41,579 bases of DNA from Chloroflexota bacterium (GTDB lineage Bacteria > Chloroflexota > UBA11872 > VXOZ01), in assembly GCA_028874195.1 (NCBI GenBank), contig JAPPLM010000068.1, positions 1-41,579 on the forward strand, given 5' to 3'. Shown piece by piece: positions 1-7,034 of this stretch. Both the position numbers and the translations under genes were made by a program. The notes below the pieces were generated by a model. That model saw nothing but the letters and a program-made list of their open reading frames with translations. It was not told the DNA's origin and ran no database searches. How positions within the stretch are numbered: position 1 is the first letter of the stretch; each line of letters starts with the position of its first letter.

Positions 1-36
1 ACGTTCACCTTCAAGCGCGAAGGAGAAAGTGAAAAG

Positions 37-387
37 TCAATAGCTACTTATTCCCGTGGGTTGCGCGCTGGCTGCTCCACCAAAGAAGGCTCCGAAGTTA
101 GGGTTCGGGCCGGGTAGAACAACAGTGAGGTTGACTTCCATCTGGAAGCCGAGGTTTTGGTCGTTGATCTCGTTGGCGGCAGACTGGAGAGCGGCCAGGA
201 TGTTACCGGCCTGCGCCGCCTGAAAGTTCGCTCCCTGCCCTTGTGGCAAGAAGACCGCTACGTTGACCGTCTTGTCGCCGGAATCTCCGCCGACCAAGTC
301 CTCAAAGAAGCCACAGCCGGACGCAAGGCTTGCCGCCAGCGGCACGCCTCCGACCAACCCGAGAAACGAACGCCGCGTTAATGCCAT
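37..387 (-). CDS. Short Tat-exported lipoprotein, unknown function (possible truncated solute-binding protein)
   Basis: Encodes 116 residues. The N-terminus MALTRRSFLGLVGG has a twin-arginine motif, a hydrophobic stretch and a lipobox-like ASGC, so export by Tat and lipid anchoring are likely. The mature part begins like a periplasmic ligand-binding protein (VNVAVFLPQGQG, then an amphipathic helix ending AANEIND), but the frame stops after about 80 mature residues, far short of a full binding protein. It ends in a Gly/Ala/Pro-rich tail. The ATG at 387 is preferred over an upstream in-frame start at 426 because AGGAGG lies just before it and the Tat motif then sits at the N-terminus. It could be a genuine small lipoprotein or the remnant of a longer gene. 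No function is claimed. Confidence 0.6.
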   Translation of the reverse strand: MALTRRSFLGLVGGVPLAASLASGCGFFEDLVGGDSGDKTVNVAVFLPQGQGANFQAAQAGNILAALQSAANEINDQNLGFQMEVNLTVVLPGPNPNFGAFFGGAASAQPTGISSY

Positions 388-604
388 CTCCTGAACCCTC
401 CTCTTACCACAGAACCAGCTACTCACTCATTCTCGATTTCTACGTATGACCACACGGGACACTTTGCCACCCATAATCTTGCACGGTACCAAAGAACTGT
501 GAAGAAAGTGTGAAGTCACAGCGGAGGCAGGCGAATTACCTCGAAAAGTCTTCGATTAATGCTAATAGCCGGCTCTTTCCATTGCGGCACGCCGAACAGC
601 GGCC

Positions 605-1090
605 TCACTCTTGCAGGGTACGGATCATGGCGATCTCGTCGCACTTGGAGAACTTAGGGCAGCGGTAGCACTCCTGCCAGACTTTGATGGAGAGCGTATC
701 GCGCTCTACTTCCCGGAAGCCGCACTTAGTAAAAAACGTGGGTTCCAGCGTCAGAGTGAACACGGTCTTGATGCCCAGTTCCCGCGCTTCCGCGACGCAG
801 GCGTCAACAAGCTGCCGCCCGATGCCCTGCCCCTGGTATTCCGGCAGCACGGCCAAACCGCGCACTTCCGCGAGGTCTTTCCACATGACGTGCAAAGCGC
901 AGCACCCCGCCACCTTGCCGTCCTGCCGCCAGACCACATAATCGCGGATCCCGCCGTAAAGCTCCGCCAGCGAACGGAAGAGCATGCGGTTCTGCTTGGC
1001 GTAGTAGTCGATTATCTGCTTCATGGCGGGCACGTCTGCCACCTGTGCCCGTTCTGCTCTACCGGTGTCGAAAACCCGAAGCGTTGCCAC
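605..1090 (-). CDS. ArgA-like GNAT N-acetyltransferase (short N-acetylglutamate synthase type)
   Basis: A 161-residue single-domain GNAT. Motif A for acetyl-CoA is visible as RGLAVLPEYQGQGIGRQL (residues 78-94). The N-terminal YYAKQNRMLFRSLAELY and the Cys-containing C-terminus (C141, C144, C150 within QECYRCPKFSKC) resemble the short stand-alone ArgA-like acetyltransferases that make N-acetylglutamate for arginine synthesis. That assignment rests on family resemblance. The start is GTG with GAGGA about 10 bases upstream. It stands alone here, with a Tat lipoprotein downstream. An argJ gene at 33032-34255 in the same window could supply the same product, so this enzyme may be anaplerotic or act on another amine. 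Confidence 0.75.
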   Translation of the reverse strand: MATLRVFDTGRAERAQVADVPAMKQIIDYYAKQNRMLFRSLAELYGGIRDYVVWRQDGKVAGCCALHVMWKDLAEVRGLAVLPEYQGQGIGRQLVDACVAEARELGIKTVFTLTLEPTFFTKCGFREVERDTLSIKVWQECYRCPKFSKCDEIAMIRTLQE

Positions 1091-1205
1091 GACGTTTAAA
1101 TCCTCTACTGCTGCTATGTTTGGGAGATTAGGAAAGGAGCCTTCCCTATTATCGTAACGTATACGTCAACTTCGGGGAAGCAAATAGTGCATACCCTTAT
1201 GCGCC

Positions 1206-1235
1206 GTCATTCCCGCGCAAGCGGGAATCCATCTT
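1206..1235 (+). repeat. Dispersed palindromic repeat, family A (attcccgc...gcgggaat)
   Basis: Contains 'attcccgcgcaagcgggaat', an 8-bp inverted repeat (attcccgc/gcgggaat) around a 4-base loop, followed by 'ccatctt'. The same element occurs at 2496, 7873, 14268 (inverted) and 15091. It is REP-like and could fold as a hairpin in RNA from either strand. Confidence 0.8.
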
Positions 1236-1442
1236 CAAGGTACTCACATTGTGCGAGGCGTACCAAGAGGCGGGGGCAACCCTCCCTGCGGTATCGCCGT
1301 TAGCTTGATGAACCAAGTGCGGCGCGTGAGCAGTCTTGCAGCTTAGATTCCTTGCTACGCTCGGAATTGTAGAAGTCAGGAGATTCGTTGACGGATTTGG
1401 GAGAAAGAGCGGTAGATCTGGCGTCGTATATACCAGTACACA

Positions 1443-1546
1443 TGTCATTCCGAACGGAGCGCAGCGAAGTGAGGAATCTAGGGTGCTGGGTCTATAGACT
1501 GCTTAGTGCATGGCACTAGATTCCTCGCTACGCTCGGAATGACTGT
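1443..1546. repeat. Inverted pair of a dispersed repeat, family G
   Basis: The left arm (1443-1480) reads gtcattccgaacggagcg and ends gaggaatctag. The right arm (1519-1546) reads ctagattcctcgctacgc and ends ggaatgac, the reverse complement with a few differences. A third copy lies at 1344-1370. The arms are about 40 bases apart and could form a long hairpin. Confidence 0.65.
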
Positions 1547-1559
1547 GCTTTCGGGCCGC

Positions 1560-2411
1560 TCAGAGCCTACCCACGCTCTTGCCAGCCACCAGCACCCGCC
1601 GGATGTCGTCGGCGAAGACGACTTCCGAGTCGTCCTGCGGCGCGTAGCCAATCACTTTGCGGGCATTGGCGATGCTCCAAAAGGCCCGCGCGTTGTTGGA
1701 CACGCCGTAGAAGATCTGGAAGGGGACGCCGTGCTCGTTCGTGATATCCGGCGTTTCAATGGATTTGACAAAGAGTTGCTGCAAGTCGCGGGGGCTGATG
1801 TATGCGCCCAGATTGCGCTTATAGCTCGTGAGGTCTTTTGCGGCGCTGTCCGCCGGTATCTGCCGTGGCGCCCCAATGCGCACCTGCACAATTTCCACTG
1901 CGCGGCCCATGGCCCCAGTGGCAGCAAGAAACCCCAGATGCTCGTAACACGCCTTCGCCCAGCCGTAGAAATTGTCTGAAAGCGGTGGCGCGGTGACGTC
2001 GAGCATCTCCATTTTGCGCTGCCGCAGCAAGTGTTCATACCAGTCGGCGGCATGGTTGGAACTGGCGATGACGACCCGCTTTACTCCCTCATCCACGGCG
2101 GTCTGGTAGACGTGGTAGGCCAGATCGAGATTCGACCGTTCTGAGTAGTAGTCGCCGTCATTCATCGAATGCCCCGCTTTGTAGTTGAAAGCCAGGTGCA
2201 CGATGGCGTCCGCCCCATTGAAGAAGCGGCGGTACGTCTCCCGGTCGAATTCGCGGAGATCGGAGATGGTAACGCCCTCAACCAGGGCGCCGTCGCGGGT
2301 GCGGTTCCGATTGTCCAGCAGGACGAGATCATACCGCTCGCGAAACGCCGGCAAGAGCTGAGAAGCAACGTAGCCCGCAGCTCCGGTAACAACCACTTTC
2401 ATGCGTGCCAT
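1560..2411 (-). CDS. NAD-dependent epimerase/dehydratase, uronate-dehydrogenase-like (extended SDR)
   Basis: A 283-residue Rossmann-fold protein. The N-terminal VVVTGAAGYVAS (residues 7-18) is the dinucleotide-binding GxxGxxx motif of extended SDRs. LLDNRNR follows beta-2 and fits NAD rather than NADP. IASSNHAADWY (116-125) resembles the SSNH motif of uronate dehydrogenases, and YGWAK (Y149, K153) is the catalytic YxxxK. Likely role: oxidation or epimerisation of a sugar or uronic acid in the cytoplasm. The specific substrate is not readable from sequence. A second in-frame ATG lies three codons in; neither start has a strong ribosome-binding site. Upstream on the same strand lies a Gfo/Idh/MocA oxidoreductase separated by repeat-bearing DNA, so a shared sugar role is plausible. 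Confidence 0.8.
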   Translation of the reverse strand: MARMKVVVTGAAGYVASQLLPAFRERYDLVLLDNRNRTRDGALVEGVTISDLREFDRETYRRFFNGADAIVHLAFNYKAGHSMNDGDYYSERSNLDLAYHVYQTAVDEGVKRVVIASSNHAADWYEHLLRQRKMEMLDVTAPPLSDNFYGWAKACYEHLGFLAATGAMGRAVEIVQVRIGAPRQIPADSAAKDLTSYKRNLGAYISPRDLQQLFVKSIETPDITNEHGVPFQIFYGVSNNARAFWSIANARKVIGYAPQDDSEVVFADDIRRVLVAGKSVGRL

Positions 2412-2495
2412 AGGAATTCGTGCCTTAACTTGCTTGGGATCGATGCGCTTGAATCGGATTCAGTCTGCTCGGAATTGTCACGAAAACAAGACTCC

Positions 2496-2525
2496 GTCAT
2501 TCCCGCGAAAGCGGGAAACCATCTT
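2496..2525 (+). repeat. Dispersed palindromic repeat, family A
   Basis: Reads gtcattcccgcgaaagcggg followed by aaaccatctt, one base different from other copies after the palindrome. It lies between the SDR and the Gfo-type gene. Confidence 0.75.
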
Positions 2526-2590
2526 CTTCTTGGACACAGGACTGTACGCGCTTGCACATCTACGAGATTCTCTACTCTGCACCAGTTCTG

Positions 2591-2613
2591 GACTCCGGCT
2601 TTCGCCGGAGTGA
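2591..2613. repeat. Short palindrome 'actccggctttcgccggagt'
   Basis: An 8-bp perfect inverted repeat (actccggc/gccggagt) around a tttc loop. It sits about 50 bases past the stop codon of the Gfo-type gene on the minus strand and resembles the family A elements in layout. It could act as a transcript-end hairpin, but no T-run follows. Confidence 0.5.
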
Positions 2614-2659
2614 CGGAGACTGCTTGACTTGCCTTTACGCTCCTCTTTCCACCAAGGCA

Positions 2660-3709
2660 TCACGCCAATTCGACCATCCGGCCGGTCTCGCCGGACTCGT
2701 AGATTGCATCCACGATCCGCTGCACCACCAGCGCTTCCTCTACTTTCACCAGCGGCGGCGTGCCTTCTTTCACGTTCCTTACGACCTGCGCGAACTGGCC
2801 TTCGTGATTGTGCTCTCTGCCTTCTTCGTGTGCCGGCGTGTAGTCGAGAAGTCCGGCGTGCGGCACCTCTTTGTGGATCTTCAGCGGTCGCAACGTCGCG
2901 CCGCCCTCGGTGCCGCAGAGATACGCGTTCACTTCGTTTTCGATATTGAGCGCCCAACTCGTCTCCAGGTTGATGACAGCGCCGGTGTCGAAGCGGATTT
3001 GCGCCGTGGCAAAGTCTTCCACTGAGTACCGGTCTTGATCGGCTTCTCTCCCGCGGGTAAAGAGGCCGGGTCGCTTGGCCAGCTTCGTGAAGACTGCGCC
3101 GGTGACCGCCGTCGGCGTGGGGTGGCCCATGAGCCACAGGGTCAGATCAAGCGTATGCACGCCGATATCGATCAATGGACCGCCGCCATTCTTGTCTTTC
3201 TCAATGAAGACGCCCCACCAGGGGATGCCCCGCCGCCGCAACGCCAGCACGCGGGCATAGTAGATTTCGCCGAGCTCGCCCTGCTCGATGAGATGCTTGA
3301 GAAATTGCGCGCGCTCGCCAAAGCGCGATTGAAAGCCGATGGTGAGCATCTTGTCGTTCTGCTTAGCGGCGGCGATCATCTCCTCGCACTCGGCGGCGTT
3401 CATGGCCATCGGCTTCTCGCAAATGACGTTGGCGCCCGCGTTGAGCGCGGCAACCGACGCGTCCTTGTGCATGAACGGCGGTGTGCAAACACTCACAAGG
3501 TCCAAGTCTTCCTGCACGACCATTTCATTGAAGTCGGCGTAGACCTGTGGGATTCCGTATTCGTCCGCAACGCTTTGCGCACGCGGCACATCGACGTCAC
3601 TGATGGCGACGACTGTGGCTTCCTCAGGAATTTTCGCGTATCCCGGTAGGTGAGCGCCGCGGGCAATACCACCCGCGCCGATAACGCCGACCCGCACTTT
3701 CGAACCCAT
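2660..3709 (-). CDS. Gfo/Idh/MocA family oxidoreductase
   Basis: A 349-residue two-domain NAD(P)-dependent sugar oxidoreductase. VGVIGAGGIARGAHLPGY (residues 7-24) is the Rossmann phosphate-binding loop. CEKPMAMN (97-104) carries the family EKP motif. GGPLIDIGVHTLDL (176-189) carries the catalytic Asp/His pair (D181, H185). The C-terminal half is the alpha/beta substrate-binding domain. It acts in the cytoplasm on a cyclic polyol or sugar; the substrate cannot be read from sequence. The ATG at 3709 is chosen over a GTG at 3724 because GAGGAG sits about 8 bases upstream of it. It is divergent from nagA, with about 110 bases between them. Confidence 0.9.
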   Translation of the reverse strand: MGSKVRVGVIGAGGIARGAHLPGYAKIPEEATVVAISDVDVPRAQSVADEYGIPQVYADFNEMVVQEDLDLVSVCTPPFMHKDASVAALNAGANVICEKPMAMNAAECEEMIAAAKQNDKMLTIGFQSRFGERAQFLKHLIEQGELGEIYYARVLALRRRGIPWWGVFIEKDKNGGGPLIDIGVHTLDLTLWLMGHPTPTAVTGAVFTKLAKRPGLFTRGREADQDRYSVEDFATAQIRFDTGAVINLETSWALNIENEVNAYLCGTEGGATLRPLKIHKEVPHAGLLDYTPAHEEGREHNHEGQFAQVVRNVKEGTPPLVKVEEALVVQRIVDAIYESGETGRMVELA

Positions 3710-3761
3710 GGCACTTCTCCTCACTCATGATCCAGCGACTTGCGCGTTACCCTAGTATACA

Positions 3762-3790
3762 TTGACGCAGTTTCAACCGCCCCGTACGAT
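3762..3790 (+). promoter_or_regulatory. Possible sigma70-type promoter for nagA
   Basis: TTGACG (3762-3767), then 17 bases, then TACGAT (3785-3790). This would start transcription about 20 bases before the nagA ATG. It is a sequence match only. Confidence 0.35.
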
Positions 3791-3818
3791 GAATTTGGCG
3801 GTTTAGATTGGAGTTCGC

Positions 3819-4994
3819 ATGATCCTTCTTTCCGGCGGTACGGTCTACACGCCCCTGCAAGAACACCCGCAAACGAGTGTCGCCATCAAGGGTGGCCGCA
3901 TCGCAAGCGTGGCGCCCGACGCGGAACTGACGGGCCTCGCCGATGCTGCGGAGACGATTGACGTATCCGGCTGCATCGTCTGCCCCGGCTTCATCGATAT
4001 GCACGTGCACGGGGCTTTGGGCGCTTCCTTCAGCACGCACTCCGTGGAAGACGTGCACAAGATCTGCGCATACCGGGCCGAAACGGGCACGACCGGTCTG
4101 CTGGCAACGGTGGGCACGGCAGCGTGGGAGCACACGGTCGGGGCTTTGGAAACGCTCGTGGAAGCTGCCGTTCACCCCACCGGAACGCGGCTGCTCGGCG
4201 TGCACATGGAAGGACCGTATCTCAGTCCTGAGCGCCCCGGCGCCATGCGCATACCGCTCATGCGAGAGCCCAGCGTGAACGAGGTAGCCGCCCTGCAGGA
4301 CGTCGCCCAAGGCATGATCAAGTCCATGACCCTCGCCCCCGAACGGGAGGGTGGCTTGGAGTTGGTAGCATACCTCGCCAAGCACGACATAATCCCCTCC
4401 ATCGGCCACTCCGATGCCACCTTCGAGGAGGTTGCGGCTGCGGTTCGCAGCGGCGTGCGCCAGGCGACTCACACCTTCAACGCGATGCGCCCACTGCATC
4501 ACCGTGATCCCGGTACCGTTGGCGGCGTCATGGCACATGCCGAGATCACGGCTGAGTTGATTGGCGACGGCGCGCATGTAGACCCACAGGTGGGCAGACT
4601 GCTCATCGCGGCGAAAGGCTGGGAACGCGTGGCCCTCGTTACGGACGGCGTGGAGTTTTCCGGTCTGCCGGCGGGCCGCTATGAGCGCGCGAGCGGCGTG
4701 GCCGTAACGGTTTCGGAAGTACTCGCCACACGGAACGATGGTACGATCACGGGGAGTTCATCGGCTATGAATCGCAATGTGCGCGTCTACGTAGAGGCCG
4801 GCATACCCTTGCCCCACGTGCTCGCCATGGCAAGCTACGTGCCCGCGCGGCAACTTGGCTTGAGCGACCGCAAGGGCATCATCCAAGCTGGGGCGGATGC
4901 CGACATTGCCGTGCTTTCTCAAGACTTTCGCGTTATGCTGACAGTAATAGGCGGAGAAATCGTGCATCGCGCACCGGAGTTCTCGTCGAGCTAA
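3819..4994 (+). CDS. nagA: N-acetylglucosamine-6-phosphate deacetylase
   Basis: A 391-residue amidohydrolase that removes acetate from GlcNAc-6-phosphate, the committed step of amino-sugar use. Visible motifs: PGFIDMHVHG (H62, H64), GVHMEGPYLSPE (metal ligand E131), IGHSDA (H197), THTFNAM (H218) and LVTDG (catalytic D276). Length and motif order match NagA. The start is ATG with GGAG about 7 bases upstream. A ROK kinase gene begins 5 bases after the stop, with its ribosome-binding site overlapping the nagA end, so the two form an operon. nagB is not in the window. Confidence 0.93.
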   Translation: MILLSGGTVYTPLQEHPQTSVAIKGGRIASVAPDAELTGLADAAETIDVSGCIVCPGFIDMHVHGALGASFSTHSVEDVHKICAYRAETGTTGLLATVGTAAWEHTVGALETLVEAAVHPTGTRLLGVHMEGPYLSPERPGAMRIPLMREPSVNEVAALQDVAQGMIKSMTLAPEREGGLELVAYLAKHDIIPSIGHSDATFEEVAAAVRSGVRQATHTFNAMRPLHHRDPGTVGGVMAHAEITAELIGDGAHVDPQVGRLLIAAKGWERVALVTDGVEFSGLPAGRYERASGVAVTVSEVLATRNDGTITGSSSAMNRNVRVYVEAGIPLPHVLAMASYVPARQLGLSDRKGIIQAGADADIAVLSQDFRVMLTVIGGEIVHRAPEFSSS

Positions 4995-4999
4995 GGACT

Positions 5000-5944
5000 A
5001 TGACCGGAATCGGCATTGATATCGGCGGCACGAAAGTTGCCGCCGGCGTTGTCGACCAGGACGGCGGCATTCTGGCAACCGACCGCGCGCCGATGGTGAA
5101 AGATTCCCATGAGACGATGCTGGAGAGCATCTGCACGGTGGTTGACCGGCTGCTCGCGCAGGGGCACGAAAAGCCGAACGCTATCGGTATCGCTGTGCCC
5201 GGTACGGTAGACCGCGACCAGGGCATCGCGGTCTCAGCGGTCAACGTGGGTTGGCGGAACTTGCCGCTCGTGGACTTGCTGCAAGACCGCTACGGCCTGT
5301 CCGGTGTCATTGCGAATGACGGCAACGCCGGGGCGTGGGGCGAGTACGCGTTCGGTAGAGGCAAAGACACGCAGAATTTGGTGTATCTAACCGTCGGCAC
5401 GGGCATTGGCGGCGGCATCATCGACGCCGGACGGGTGGTGCGGGGCAGCGGCGCCGCGGGTGAAGTCGGACACATCCTGGTGAACCCAGGCGGTCCGCTC
5501 TGCAATTGCGGCGTGCACGGCTGCTTGGAATCACTGGCCGCCGGACCCGGCATCGCCCGCCGGGGGAAACAGGCTGCGGCCGAGGAGCCTACCGACATCG
5601 TGCGGCGTCTCACGGACGGCAACATAGAAAACCTTACAAGCGTAACCGTGCGCGACGCGGCAGATGAAGGCGATCCGGTGATGCAGGCCGTGCGCGACGA
5701 TACAGCGCGCTGGCTCGCTATTGGCTGCCAAATCTGTCACCAGCTCTTCGCGCCCGAATGTATCGTCTTTGGCGGCGGGGTGATGCAGGACGGCGGACGC
5801 TTGATCCAGGATATCCGCAACTGGTACCAGCAACTGGCCGGCAGCCCACATCCCAACATTGAGAGCTTTATTCGACTGGCGGCAGAGAGCGAGCACTCCG
5901 GCATAGTAGGGGCGGCGGCGTTGGTTCTGCAACCGGAGCGCTGA
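5000..5944 (+). CDS. ROK-family sugar kinase (glucokinase / N-acetylhexosamine kinase type)
   Basis: A 314-residue ROK protein. IGIDIGGTK (residues 4-12) is the phosphate-binding loop. IANDGNAGAWGE carries the catalytic Asp (D107). EVGHILV followed by CNCGVHGCLE (H158, C168, C170, C175) is the ROK zinc-binding signature. It phosphorylates a hexose with ATP. Because it sits 5 bases downstream of nagA, with AAGGA overlapping the end of that gene, phosphorylation of GlcNAc or another amino sugar to feed NagA is the most economical reading. Glucose cannot be excluded. The start is ATG and the domain length is typical. Confidence 0.9.
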   Translation: MTGIGIDIGGTKVAAGVVDQDGGILATDRAPMVKDSHETMLESICTVVDRLLAQGHEKPNAIGIAVPGTVDRDQGIAVSAVNVGWRNLPLVDLLQDRYGLSGVIANDGNAGAWGEYAFGRGKDTQNLVYLTVGTGIGGGIIDAGRVVRGSGAAGEVGHILVNPGGPLCNCGVHGCLESLAAGPGIARRGKQAAAEEPTDIVRRLTDGNIENLTSVTVRDAADEGDPVMQAVRDDTARWLAIGCQICHQLFAPECIVFGGGVMQDGGRLIQDIRNWYQQLAGSPHPNIESFIRLAAESEHSGIVGAAALVLQPER

Positions 5945-5966
5945 GGAGCACAGGATCAGCAGATTC

Positions 5967-6362
5967 ATGTCACATCGGGCCTTCAACCTAAGCGCTTTCT
6001 TGCTCATCAGCGCCATCGTGCTGCATCTCGCGCTGCCGTTCACCAATGGCGTCGTCTGCAGCCTGCCGGGCGCTCAAGACACCCCTGCAGCTTTGACCCT
6101 GGCATCCTTTGCGCCGGACGGACAATTGCCGTCATTTGCGGCCAATGACTCTTCTCGTTCGGTTGCATTCCCGGAAGTCCAGCCACAGACGGGAGCGCAC
6201 GGCATTGTAACAAATACGGTGTGGGGCCCCATGCTCGTGACGTTGTCATTGCCCACGTACGTCTTGCGCTCACCCCCAACCATCTTCTCCGAGCGGTTAG
6301 CTACCAATAGCAACGCCCTCCTCATTTGGCGTCCGCCTATTCCCTTTCCTTCCTCGCTTTGA
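5967..6362 (+). CDS. Small secreted protein, unknown function
   Basis: Encodes 131 residues. The N-terminus (SAFLLISAIVLHLALPF) is a convincing hydrophobic signal or anchor. The rest is Pro/Ser/Thr-rich without a recognisable domain. It begins 22 bases after the ROK kinase stop on the same strand, with AGGA about 15 bases upstream of ATG, which is a weak site. It may be the last gene of the nagA operon or belong with the downstream redox genes. The signal peptide is the main argument for it being a gene. Confidence 0.4.
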   Translation: MSHRAFNLSAFLLISAIVLHLALPFTNGVVCSLPGAQDTPAALTLASFAPDGQLPSFAANDSSRSVAFPEVQPQTGAHGIVTNTVWGPMLVTLSLPTYVLRSPPTIFSERLATNSNALLIWRPPIPFPSSL

Positions 6363-6455
6363 GGAGTTCCAAGTTTCGTAGCCTCAGCGGCACAAGCAAC
6401 TGAGCTTGCCGCTCCCGGCTGCCTGTCATGCAACCGGCACGCGTGGCGCCGCCGC

Positions 6456-6482
6456 GTAGGGGCGGTTCGCGAACCGCCCTAC
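6456..6482. repeat. Long perfect palindrome (agggcggttcg/cgaaccgccct)
   Basis: The core agggcggttcgcgaaccg extends to a near-perfect 27-base palindrome, gtagg...cctac. It lies between the small secreted protein and the YtkA-like lipoprotein. It probably belongs to the same class of dispersed hairpin elements seen elsewhere. It could also end upstream transcription, but there is no T-run. Confidence 0.6.
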
Positions 6483-6564
6483 CAGTCTACGCGCCGGGAA
6501 GAGTGAAACGCGCGCACGTTGCCCAGACCCTATCGCCCGTTGCTACTATGAAAGGGATAGCCCA

Positions 6565-7032
6565 TTGGTTCGTTTAGGTCTTTCCGAAATCACGCACAAT
6601 GCTCGAACGCTGGTTGTCGTCTTGATCGCCCTGTCTGTCGCGCTCGTATTCAGCGCGTGCGGACCGCGTGCCGGAGAGACCGGCGGACTCGACGTGACAA
6701 TCGTCTCTATCTCGCCGGAGCCTGCGGCGGTAGGTGACGCCGAAATAACCCTGCAGATCCGGGACATGGCAGGTAATCTCGTATCAGACGCCACCATTCA
6801 GGTGGAGGGCACGATGACCCATGCCGGTATGCAGCCGGTTATCGTTGCGACTGAAGCCCGTGGCAACGGCACGTACGTTACTGAGGACTTCAGATTCACT
6901 ATGGGCGGCGACTGGGTCATCATCGTGCGCGCCACGTTCGCCAACGGCAGAACGGCCGAACAGCGCATTGATCTGAAAGGCGTGCAGGGTGAGATGGACA
7001 TGAAGTCCGACAAGGGCAAGGAAGGAAACTAG
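6565..7032 (+). CDS. YtkA/FixH-like lipoprotein
   Basis: Encodes 155 residues. A hydrophobic N-terminus ends in a lipobox (LVFSAC, lipidated C32). The remainder is one beta-sandwich domain of the YtkA/FixH type: DVTIVSISPEPAAVGDAEIT, IQVEGTMTHAGMQPV, GNGTYVTEDFRFTMGGDWVI. In this superfamily such domains are extracytoplasmic and often linked to copper or cytochrome-oxidase assembly. That role is inferred. The start is read as TTG, preceded by AAAGGG; no in-frame ATG is available near it. The polyferredoxin gene starts 2 bases after the stop and its ribosome-binding site lies inside this gene, so the two are translationally linked. Confidence 0.75.
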   Translation: MVRLGLSEITHNARTLVVVLIALSVALVFSACGPRAGETGGLDVTIVSISPEPAAVGDAEITLQIRDMAGNLVSDATIQVEGTMTHAGMQPVIVATEARGNGTYVTEDFRFTMGGDWVIIVRATFANGRTAEQRIDLKGVQGEMDMKSDKGKEGN

Positions 7033-7034
7033 CC

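Larger units (their letters stand above)
1091..1559. other. Intergenic stretch rich in dispersed repeats, no gene seen
   Basis: About 470 bases between two minus-strand genes. It holds one palindromic 'cattcccgcgcaagcggga' element (1206-1235) and three copies of a second element related to 'cctcgctacgctcggaat' (1344-1370, 1443-1480, 1519-1546), in both orientations. Short open frames here have no recognisable protein features. Confidence 0.6.

Noticed and set aside
3747-4577. Long minus-strand open frame opposite nagA
   Set aside because: It is the antisense of a clear nagA with all catalytic motifs. The translation is His/Gly/Arg-rich with no domain; long antisense frames are expected at this G+C.
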